Part shown: positions 44,947-52,848 of the stretch, one piece after another
Numbering within the stretch: position 1 is the stretch's first letter
How the letters are laid out: every line of letters begins with the position of its first letter
Origin: Candidatus Omnitrophota bacterium
GTDB lineage: Bacteria > CAIJMQ01
NCBI GenBank assembly: GCA_018812925.1
Contig: JAHJCU010000004.1
Coordinates: forward strand, 124,001 to 188,000
Reading direction: 5' to 3'
DNA length: 64,000 nt
Notes under the pieces: generated by a model
The model's input: only the letters and a program-made list of their open reading frames with translations
The model's database searches: none
Told to the model about the DNA's origin: nothing
Translations under genes and position numbers: made by a program

Positions 44947-45816
44947 TTATTGTTCCTTATGCAATAGATCCTGAAGAAGTTCTTTGTCTACCTCATCAGA
45001 TTTCTTTGTGGAGGATTTTTCTTCTTTTTCTTTTGAAATCGCTGCTATTTTCTTCTTTTCTCTTTCCTTTCTTTCTGCATATACTTTGTCTAAGAAGAAC
45101 TTTTCCAGACGATGACTTTCGTTTTGGTACGGCAATAATAATTTGTCGACCTTGTCTATTGCTATAAATTCGCCTTGATAGAGTATTCCCACGCGGTCGC
45201 ATATATTTTCTATATCCGACAAAAGATGCGTTGAGATAAGCATTGTTTTCCCTTTTGATTTAAGTTCCAAGAATATGTCTTTTATTTCTTTTATCCCTAT
45301 GGGATCCATTCCGCTTGTGGGTTCATCAAGAATCAACAGGTCGGGATCGTTTATGAGAGCTTGAGCAAGCCCGATTCTTCTTGCCATTCCTTTTGAATAT
45401 TCTCCTACTGCACGCCTTTGATATGCTTTTATTCCCAACAAATCTACAAGAAAGTCTATTCTTTCTCTTCTTGTTTTGGAGGGGAGATTAAATATTTTTC
45501 CGTAAAAATCTAAAGTTTCGCGTCCGTTAAGATAAGAATATAAATAATCTTCTTCAGGTAGATAGCCTATGAATTGTTTAGCAACATTATCCCCGGGATG
45601 CTTTCCGAAAACAGAGATTCTGCCACGGGTGGGATAAAGAAGCCCCAGAATCAATTTAAGTGTAGTGGATTTGCCGCTACCGTTAGGACCAAGAAGTCCC
45701 AAAATCTCTCCTTTTTCTACGGAAAATGACAAATTTTTAATAGCCACTGCCTTTGGTTTTCCCCAGAAATCTTTAAATGTTTTCGTAACACCTTGTAATT
45801 TAATTAATTCATCCAT
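44947..45816 (-). CDS. ABC transporter ATP-binding protein
   Basis: 289 residues. Walker A GPNGSGKST, signature YSKGMARRIGLAQAL and Walker B LLILDEPTSGMDP are intact, with the switch His in STHLLSDIE. The last 60 residues form a charged Lys/Glu-rich tail (KERKEREKKKIAAISKEKEEK) not usual in this family, possibly a coiled coil that binds a partner. It probably serves both permeases of the cluster. Confidence 0.92.
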   Translation of the reverse strand: MDELIKLQGVTKTFKDFWGKPKAVAIKNLSFSVEKGEILGLLGPNGSGKSTTLKLILGLLYPTRGRISVFGKHPGDNVAKQFIGYLPEEDYLYSYLNGRETLDFYGKIFNLPSKTRRERIDFLVDLLGIKAYQRRAVGEYSKGMARRIGLAQALINDPDLLILDEPTSGMDPIGIKEIKDIFLELKSKGKTMLISTHLLSDIENICDRVGILYQGEFIAIDKVDKLLLPYQNESHRLEKFFLDKVYAERKEREKKKIAAISKEKEEKSSTKKSDEVDKELLQDLLHKEQ

Positions 45817-45857
45817 ATTAAAAGTTCCTAAATTGAAATTTTTACAAATTTATAATA

Positions 45858-47729
45858 TTAGATTGATTCGAATTTTACTATTCTAGCGCTGTTTAAAATA
45901 ACGACCAGCGAACCTACTTCATGATAAAGGGCGGCTACAATCGGATTGACAATTCCCATACCCGCAAGAGCCAAGCCGACAAGGACAAATGCTCCTCCCA
46001 ACGCTATATTCTGATAAATTATTTTATGAGCAAGCCGCGATAAAGAAATAAAAAACGGAACTCTTCTTAAGTCATTAGACATTAAAGCAATTGATGCGCT
46101 ATTTATTGCCACATCGCTACCCATAGCACCCATAGCTATTCCGATATCTCCCGCCGCAAGAGCCGGAGCATCGTTGATTCCGTCTCCTATTACTACTACA
46201 TGATATCCTTTTCTTTGTAATCCTTCTACAATTTCAAGTTTGGTTTCCGGTAAGCATTCGGCAACTACTTCTTCAAACCCGGACTCCTGGGCTATTTTTT
46301 GCGCAACTTCTTTAGTATCGCCGGTAAGCATTATAAGTTTTTTTATTCCGAGTTTCTTTAATTGTTCCGTGGTCTCTTTTGCCTCAATACGCATCTGGTC
46401 TTCGACCTGAATCCAACCATAATATTGTCCATCCATAGCTATATGCAACACACTTCCCGAGTCCTTTCTTTGAGCCGAAATCTCTATCTTATTTTCCTTT
46501 AAATACGATTCCCTTCCTACAATAAGTTTCTTCCCGTCTACTTTACCGGTAACTCCTCTTCCCCCAGTTTCCTTGAATTCTTCGGGTTCGGTCAGTTTTA
46601 CATTAGCTTTTACGGCAAGTTCTCTTATCGCTCTTGCAACAGGATGTAGGGAGTGTTTTTCCAATGTAGCTACATAATAAATCAATTTATCGGGTGAAAT
46701 TTCGCGTACAGGATTAATCGAGGTAACTCTTAGTTCACCGGTTGTTAATGTCCCTGTTTTATCAAAAACAACAGCATCTATTTCTGCGGCTATTTCAATC
46801 TTTCTGGCTTCCTTTATCATCACTCCTTTACGCGCGGCTACAGAAAGAACGGCTATTATAGCCGTAGGTGTTGCCAAAAGAAGCGCGCAGGGAACGCCTA
46901 CAATAATCGAAGAAATAGACCTTGAGGCATCTCGCGTAAAGAAAAGTATCAAAGCTGCAGTCATAAGTATAACTGGTATATACCAATAGACATGTTTTTC
47001 TATTAGAGACATAATGGGAATGCGGGTTTTTTCAGCTTCCAATATTAACTGTTTTACTTTGCCTAACGTTGTATCTTCCCCAATTTTTTCAACTTCAGCT
47101 AATATGGCGCCAGTAATATTGTTTGTTCCCTCAAATATGCGGTCGCCTTTTTGCTTATCAACAGGAAAAGATTCTCCGGTAATAGAAGCTTCGTTAACCG
47201 ATGTATCGCCTTGCACTATAACAGCGTCAGCCGGTATATTTTCACCGGGTTTAATTCGTATTATGTCCTTTGATTTAAGTTCTTTTACGAGGATATCTTT
47301 TTCTTCTCCGTCTCTAACAATATGCGCCATAGGAGGAGTTAGTTTTAAAAGCGACTCGATGGCTTCTTGCGCGCCAAGAGCAGTCCTATGTTCTAAAAGC
47401 TCTCCCAAAACAAGTATAAAAGCAACTACACCGGCAGTTTTGTAATCTCCCAGCGCTATACAGGCAAGAACTGCTATGCTTGCAAGTTCGGTAAGCCTAA
47501 GTCCTCCCGTAAAAAATCCTTTGGAAGATTTTACTATCATAGGCAGGCCTAAAAGCAAAGCTCCTGCCAAAGCGCTAAGTTCGCTTATTAAAGGAGAATC
47601 CGGGAAAAGACGAGTTGCAATAAAAGCATTAAAAATTAAAATTCCGCCTGTCAAGGTAATCAAAAGACTTCGCACTAAATGACTTTCTTCTTCGTGAAAG
47701 TGAACCGGATGGTAAAGTTCTGCTTGCAT
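45858..47729 (-). CDS. P1B-type heavy-metal ATPase without N-terminal metal-binding domain
   Basis: 623 residues. TGESFPVDK (actuator), DKTGTLTTG (phosphorylated Asp, near residue 325), the HP motif region KHSLHPVARAI and GDGINDAPALAAGDIGIAMG are all present. The N-terminus goes straight into membrane helices, with no HMA domain. The metal-selecting motif in the sixth helix is V279-P280-C281 instead of CPC or SPC. The start shares a base with the upstream SPFH stop (TAATG). The ion carried cannot be inferred safely. Confidence 0.9.
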   Translation of the reverse strand: MQAELYHPVHFHEEESHLVRSLLITLTGGILIFNAFIATRLFPDSPLISELSALAGALLLGLPMIVKSSKGFFTGGLRLTELASIAVLACIALGDYKTAGVVAFILVLGELLEHRTALGAQEAIESLLKLTPPMAHIVRDGEEKDILVKELKSKDIIRIKPGENIPADAVIVQGDTSVNEASITGESFPVDKQKGDRIFEGTNNITGAILAEVEKIGEDTTLGKVKQLILEAEKTRIPIMSLIEKHVYWYIPVILMTAALILFFTRDASRSISSIIVGVPCALLLATPTAIIAVLSVAARKGVMIKEARKIEIAAEIDAVVFDKTGTLTTGELRVTSINPVREISPDKLIYYVATLEKHSLHPVARAIRELAVKANVKLTEPEEFKETGGRGVTGKVDGKKLIVGRESYLKENKIEISAQRKDSGSVLHIAMDGQYYGWIQVEDQMRIEAKETTEQLKKLGIKKLIMLTGDTKEVAQKIAQESGFEEVVAECLPETKLEIVEGLQRKGYHVVVIGDGINDAPALAAGDIGIAMGAMGSDVAINSASIALMSNDLRRVPFFISLSRLAHKIIYQNIALGGAFVLVGLALAGMGIVNPIVAALYHEVGSLVVILNSARIVKFESI

Positions 47730-48769
47730 TATTTAACTCCCTCCCATTTCGTTTCTTTACCAAGCAGTATTCTCAACTCATTTTCTTTTCCTCCAACAGG
47801 CGTCTGAAGGATAAACTTATCTTCTAAATTGATAAGTAATGCTTCCATTTTCTCCTGATAAAAATAAGAAAGGTAAGTTTCCAATTCTTTACTGCCTTTT
47901 TTGAATTTTTGGGTCAATTCCTGAATGTATGTGGCATCTGCAAGTGTTTCATTAACAACGGTATTTCGATATGTTTGAGCTTCTGACAATATTATGGAAG
48001 CGTCTCCCCTAGCTGTATTTATTACTCGGTTAGCATAAGTTCTGCCTTCGTTGATACGAGTGCTTTTGACCTGTTCGGCTCTGAGAACTCTGTTAAAAGC
48101 TTCAACTACACGCAGTGGAGGTGTAGAACGCTCAAGAGAAATAGTACTTATGGTTATTCCGGAATCCAGTGAATTTAATCTTTCTTGAGCTTTATAACGT
48201 ATTAAACGGCTGATTTTTTCTAATTGTGTTCTTAAAGCTTCTTCAACGGATGAATTTCCTATGGCTTCTATTACTGCGTTGGAAACAACTGATTTAATAA
48301 GTTCTTCTTCGTCTTTTACGTTTACAATATAGGAGATAGGCTCTGTTATGTTGTAAGAAACCTGCAGGCGGGTATGAATTAAATTATTGTCTCCGCTAAT
48401 ACAATAACCATGTAGATAAGGTATAAACGATTCAGGCGCAGCTATTTGCGGATTGTCTAAGTCAGCGCTCCAAAAATCGCTGACTCCCAAAGATTTCACC
48501 TTTCTTGCAGGTATACGAATTATTTTGTCTACGGGCTCGGGAAAAGACCAGTGAAACCCTGGCTCTAAAACGCGCCCTTCTCCGACTCCCACGATTCTAC
48601 CCCATCGCAGTATAACAGCCACTTCATCTTGTTTTACGGTAAATAACCCTGAAAAAGCAATATAATAGAGTACAAGCCCTCCCACGATTATTTTAAGAGC
48701 GTTAAAACTTAAACGCAGAGCTTTCGCAAGATATTCAAAAGCAGGTTGTTGATATTCTTTATTTTCCAT
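47729..48769 (-). CDS. SPFH/band 7 protein, HflK-like
   Basis: 346 residues. One membrane helix (about 26-46), then an SPFH domain from about 48: KQDEVAVILRWGRIVG and EPGFHWSFPEPVD are typical of HflK. The helical part follows (SGITISTISLERSTPPLRVVEAF, then a long Ala/Glu-rich coiled coil). HflK and HflC make a cage around FtsH in other bacteria; no ftsH is next to it here. It is the third of three SPFH genes in a row, between an HflC-like gene and the P-type ATPase. Confidence 0.88.
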   Translation of the reverse strand: MENKEYQQPAFEYLAKALRLSFNALKIIVGGLVLYYIAFSGLFTVKQDEVAVILRWGRIVGVGEGRVLEPGFHWSFPEPVDKIIRIPARKVKSLGVSDFWSADLDNPQIAAPESFIPYLHGYCISGDNNLIHTRLQVSYNITEPISYIVNVKDEEELIKSVVSNAVIEAIGNSSVEEALRTQLEKISRLIRYKAQERLNSLDSGITISTISLERSTPPLRVVEAFNRVLRAEQVKSTRINEGRTYANRVINTARGDASIILSEAQTYRNTVVNETLADATYIQELTQKFKKGSKELETYLSYFYQEKMEALLINLEDKFILQTPVGGKENELRILLGKETKWEGVK

Positions 48770-48786
48770 TATTTTACCTTTTCTAA

Positions 48787-49695
48787 TTATTCGTTTTCTT
48801 CTTCAAAATATTTCCCTAGAAATAAATCATAAGGCGGCGTACGATAGTCTAGAATTACTGTCGCATTTTTAGCCAGAGTAGTTTCTAACGATTCTAATTT
48901 TCTTAAGAAAATCGCAAGTTCTTCGTTTTCGGAAAAAACTTTATAATACTGGGCCGCTTCTGCGTCTCCTTCGCCCTTGATTTTTTTGGCTTCAGCGTTG
49001 GCTTCGGCAAGGATTCTTTCCCTTTCCGCGTCTGCTCTTGCTCTTATATCGCTTGCCATTCCTTCTCCTTCAGCCAAATATGTTTCTGCAATTCTTTCTC
49101 TTTCTCTTTTCATTCTTTCAAACACATCTTTAGTTACTTCTTGAGGAAATTGCATTCTTTTAAACACAACTTCAATTACCTCTATACCATATGTTTCTTC
49201 TGCTTCTTTGGAACATAATTCCCTGATTTTTTTTTGGATTTCGTCCAATTTCAGCATAGTTTCGTCCGTATTTATCAGATTGGAAAGGTCATAGGTCCCT
49301 ATAATTCCATGTTCATAATTTCTAACAATAGATACTAATTTTCTTTTCGCTTCATCCTTATACCCCACCGACCTAAAAAATTGCAGTGGATTTTTAATTC
49401 TCCAAAAGGTAGAAGTTACGAGAATTATGTTTTTGCCGTCGCGCGTATATGTTTCCTCCATTTTACTTTCAAGAACTTGTATCCTTGCGTCGAATTTGTC
49501 TACTTTTTGTATCGGAGTAGGCGCTTTCCAATATAATCCGGCTTCTGTTATTTCTCTTGTAGGTTTGCCGAAAGTTGTTACGACTGCGGTTTCTCCTACA
49601 TGAATCTGAAAAGCTACTAAATATAATGTAAGCAGAACAAATATTACTAGCCCCAAAGAAAAAGTGTAAGGGTTCCAATTTCTTTCTTTTTTCAT
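48787..49695 (-). CDS. SPFH/band 7 protein, HflC-like
   Basis: 302 residues with one N-terminal helix (about 12-30), the block VGETAVVTTFGKPTREITEAGLYWKAPTPIQKVDKFDARIQVLE typical of HflC, and the coiled-coil part ending ERILAEANAEAKKIKGEGDAEAAQYYKVFSENEELAIFLRKLESLE. The length matches HflC. It lies 2 bases after the large SPFH gene and 17 before the HflK-like gene. Confidence 0.9.
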   Translation of the reverse strand: MKKERNWNPYTFSLGLVIFVLLTLYLVAFQIHVGETAVVTTFGKPTREITEAGLYWKAPTPIQKVDKFDARIQVLESKMEETYTRDGKNIILVTSTFWRIKNPLQFFRSVGYKDEAKRKLVSIVRNYEHGIIGTYDLSNLINTDETMLKLDEIQKKIRELCSKEAEETYGIEVIEVVFKRMQFPQEVTKDVFERMKRERERIAETYLAEGEGMASDIRARADAERERILAEANAEAKKIKGEGDAEAAQYYKVFSENEELAIFLRKLESLETTLAKNATVILDYRTPPYDLFLGKYFEEENE

Positions 49696-49697
49696 TT

Positions 49698-51644
49698 TTA
49701 ACCTCCTTGCTTCCCTCTTTCTGTTTCCAATCCAAGAGGGAAAATATCCGGTAAAGAACCTTTTTGCATATCCATTATAATTACATCTCTATTGCTGTCG
49801 GGAGAAATTACGATATATTTCTTGGGAGAAATTAAACTGTTATCAAGAGTTTTTAGATAATAACGATATTTAAAAATGAGAGGGTTTTCACGATATGCTT
49901 CAAGTTTTTTCTTGAACTCTTCTCCTCTTGCCTCCGATTCTAATGTTCTTATAAGTTTATAAGATTCTGCTCTGACTTTAATGATCAAGGCAGCATAGTC
50001 TACAAGAGTAAGATCTCTATTGGAGTAAGCTTCCGCCCCGAGGATAGATGCCTCCTTTTTTTCCATCGCACCGACAACTTTTTCGAAGCTGGGAGCTACA
50101 TCCAAGGGAGGATGAATACTCTCGAAACTTACCGATATTATTTCTACGCCGAGTTCTTTTTTATCTGCCTCGTCTTGAACGTTTTCTTTAAGAATATTTG
50201 CTAGAGGAAGTCTGTTGGCATTCAAAATGTCAAAAAAATCGACATTCATTACCATTTTGGTAAACTGGTTATATATAATCCCGTCAAGAACTCTTTCCGG
50301 CTCGGAATGTTTATATGCATAGTCAAATAAATCGGCGGAGTTGATTTTATAATAAACCCATATCGCTCCTGCCAAAAAGTTTATAGGAACTGTTTCGCTT
50401 GTCTCACCTGCCCGCCCAACAAGTTCGTTGGCAGGCGCGGAAGAATCCGCTTTTTCGAGTAGCAAAGAAGAACTTATCGTCGCAATTTCCTGGCTGGCAA
50501 TTATCCAGTTAAATTCTTCTTCATAATGTCTTTCCGTCCACAAAACTCTTTCTCCTTCTTCCCCTCTTACCCCCACACGAACCCGTTTAATTCTGTCAAC
50601 ATCATAAATTTTCGATTTCCCTATTGGGAATGGGAATTTAAGATGTAGCCCCGGGCCAAATAACTTCGGCTCGCCTTTTTCGCTTATGGGCTTGCCTAAA
50701 AATTCTATAAAAGCTTTTTCATAGGGTTGCACAATCACAATAGATGTAAGGATATATAGCAAGAATGCCCAGAGCATAAATAATGGGACCATTCTATTTT
50801 TTACGAATTGATAAAACCAAGTTTGAGTGATTCGAAAACCGAATTGGACATCGACTATTTCCGAGAAGGATGGGATAACTTCTTCAGGAGTAGACAAAAA
50901 ATAATAAATCCTGGAATCAAAAAATGTGCGACTTTTAGTTCCCGTTGTTCTATAAAATGACACCAAAATGTTGAGAAGATATTCAATCCCGGCGAGCATA
51001 AGGAAAAATAAGAGAGCGTAAAATACAAACCATTCTACTTTTATAAGGTTAAAATATCTAAAAGCAATAGAAATCGCTATAAGGAAAGTAAACAGCGCGT
51101 TAACTCCAAGATAGGTTCCCATAGCGCTAAGGTCGTTTAATTGTTTTTCTTTAGACATGCCAAGGATATAACGAGAGAATACAAAGATAACAAAAGTTAG
51201 CCCTATAAGGGGAAAACAAATTGCTAGATTTGCTTCATAGTCAATCGGTCTTCCGCGGAAATAAGATAGTGCTCTAAAAACTACATAAATCAGAGCACTT
51301 GAAACAAGAAATCCCAGTATAGGCATCGCCCATTTTTCCGTATGGCGCAATCGAACACGGGATATAAGAATAGTGCTTTCATCGTCTTGAAAGATTCTGC
51401 CTTCTCTTTTAGTAAGCTCTTCAACTTCTTCTTTTTCAAGTGATTCTCTGTACCTTTGATGGAAAACAAGCAAAAAGATAGCAAAAATCGGTATTCCTAT
51501 TAAGACGTGGAAAGTTTCCAATAAAATAAGCGGAGATTTTACGCGAGTAAATAAAAAGTAAAATATAAGCGCGAGAACAATTTGGAATAAACAGGCAGCT
51601 AAAGCTGTTTGAAATCCTTTTTTAAATCTATTTTTATCTTCCAT
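49698..51644 (-). CDS. Large SPFH protein with polytopic membrane N-terminus
   Basis: 648 residues. About seven hydrophobic helices fill the first 300 residues (near 11-31, 38-60, 102-125, 137-160, 180-200, 205-230 and 283-305); an SPFH domain then begins with VQPYEKAFIEFLGKPISEKGEPKLFGPGLHLKFPFP. Ordinary HflK has a single helix, so this is an unusual form. Residues encoded by 50440-50407 (APANELVGRAG) look like an inserted palindromic element. The gene heads a run of three SPFH genes. Confidence 0.85.
   Translation of the reverse strand: MEDKNRFKKGFQTALAACLFQIVLALIFYFLFTRVKSPLILLETFHVLIGIPIFAIFLLVFHQRYRESLEKEEVEELTKREGRIFQDDESTILISRVRLRHTEKWAMPILGFLVSSALIYVVFRALSYFRGRPIDYEANLAICFPLIGLTFVIFVFSRYILGMSKEKQLNDLSAMGTYLGVNALFTFLIAISIAFRYFNLIKVEWFVFYALLFFLMLAGIEYLLNILVSFYRTTGTKSRTFFDSRIYYFLSTPEEVIPSFSEIVDVQFGFRITQTWFYQFVKNRMVPLFMLWAFLLYILTSIVIVQPYEKAFIEFLGKPISEKGEPKLFGPGLHLKFPFPIGKSKIYDVDRIKRVRVGVRGEEGERVLWTERHYEEEFNWIIASQEIATISSSLLLEKADSSAPANELVGRAGETSETVPINFLAGAIWVYYKINSADLFDYAYKHSEPERVLDGIIYNQFTKMVMNVDFFDILNANRLPLANILKENVQDEADKKELGVEIISVSFESIHPPLDVAPSFEKVVGAMEKKEASILGAEAYSNRDLTLVDYAALIIKVRAESYKLIRTLESEARGEEFKKKLEAYRENPLIFKYRYYLKTLDNSLISPKKYIVISPDSNRDVIIMDMQKGSLPDIFPLGLETERGKQGG
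50407..50440. repeat. Palindromic insert inside the large SPFH gene
   Basis: CCTGCC (50407-50412) pairs with GGCAGG (50430-50435), and CCAAC (50416-50420) with GTTGG (50427-50431), in competing stems. It is translated in frame, as part of SAPANELVGRAG. It is similar in style to the elements in the helicase gene and to the intergenic REP cores. Confidence 0.55.
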
Positions 51645-51717
51645 TGATTAACCTTAATCCGTCAGAAATTTATTTTTTATTGCGATTTTTTGCTGTATTA
51701 TATACTTCTTGAAACTT

Positions 51718-52680
51718 CTATCTTCCGCCAGAAACTTCTCTATTTTCCAATATGCTCCAGGTTAAAAAAAGCATGCCTGCACAATACAGAAAAACGTATT
51801 TTAACACATTCCAAAAATAAGCAATGGGAATGTATTCTTTTTTTGTCCAGAATTCTTCTATCCAGAAAACTTGAAAATTAGGGATAATTGAATAGACGAT
51901 TCTTATCCCCGGATTATGCAATAAACCGCCTAAAAACCAGTTTGATACAAGTCCCAAAGCAAAAATCAAAAAAGTAAATGTCAATGTAAAAAAAACATTG
52001 CCTTTCAATGCCAACAGCGAAGCAATCGGACAAATAAGAACACTACTCATCCATAAAAGTATAATCGGATAAAATAAGTCCATCTGAAGAGGAGCTTTAC
52101 TCATAAACCACAGAATGGATAAAGAAATTACAAGAAAAATGCTAAACAAAATTATGAAACTGGAAGCGAAATTTTTATCCGCGTAATAATTTGCCGCGGC
52201 GGCTACAAGCGCTGCTCCTATTAACGGTAGAAATTCAAACCAAAGAGTATGATAGTTGACGTCACTCCAAGTTGCTTCTGGAACACCTACCTCCAATGTC
52301 ATTATAAGAGCGCATATCAGGGGAATAAAGGCAAGAATCAATGCCAATGCCACCGCGCAAAACTTTGATAAAAGAAAAGTAAAACGCGATAAAGGTTTAC
52401 TCAAAAGCAGTGTAGTCGTTTTGTCTTCTATCTCGCCACCGACTATGGAAGAAGTAGCAAGAACGCTGACTAATAATCCAACAAGAAAAATAGTAGCCAT
52501 ATTTGTATCTATTAAGAATTTTTCAGCGTCAAAAAATGTGAACATTGTAAAAGCTGGAGTGGAAACTATAAACAGATACGCTCCTACAATCGCAAGATAA
52601 AAAAATGACTGCCTGATAATATTCTTAAACGAAACATGAATTAAAGACGGTAAAGCTCGCATAGGGCGAAATTGTAACAT
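51718..52680 (-). CDS. ABC-2 type transporter permease
   Basis: 320 residues with six hydrophobic helices (near 22-45, 65-85, 103-125, 150-170, 180-200, 215-245, and 295-312 by eye). VGLLVSVLATSSIVGGEIEDKTTTLLLSKPLSRFTFLLSKFCAVAL is the typical ABC-2 segment, in which the loop contacts the ATPase. It is the first gene of the cluster on this strand, 73 bases before the large SPFH gene. A TATAAT at 52747-52742 (minus strand) may belong to its promoter, but I see no -35. Confidence 0.82.
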   Translation of the reverse strand: MLQFRPMRALPSLIHVSFKNIIRQSFFYLAIVGAYLFIVSTPAFTMFTFFDAEKFLIDTNMATIFLVGLLVSVLATSSIVGGEIEDKTTTLLLSKPLSRFTFLLSKFCAVALALILAFIPLICALIMTLEVGVPEATWSDVNYHTLWFEFLPLIGAALVAAAANYYADKNFASSFIILFSIFLVISLSILWFMSKAPLQMDLFYPIILLWMSSVLICPIASLLALKGNVFFTLTFTFLIFALGLVSNWFLGGLLHNPGIRIVYSIIPNFQVFWIEEFWTKKEYIPIAYFWNVLKYVFLYCAGMLFLTWSILENREVSGGR

Positions 52681-52848
52681 ATTTTAAAAATGAAAAAAAG
52701 TAAGTTAAACTTGTGTATTAATCTAAAAGAGAGCCAACTGCATTATAAAAAAACAAACTCATATAATTATTAGACAAATTTTTTATTGAATTCTTTGGGG
52801 CCGTTGGAAATATTTTTTTAAATAATCAAATCAATCGGAAAGCTGTTA

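Noticed and set aside
52742-52770. Full promoter for the SPFH/ABC cluster
   Set aside because: A TATAAT is present on the minus strand but no reasonable -35 lies 16 to 18 bases upstream.
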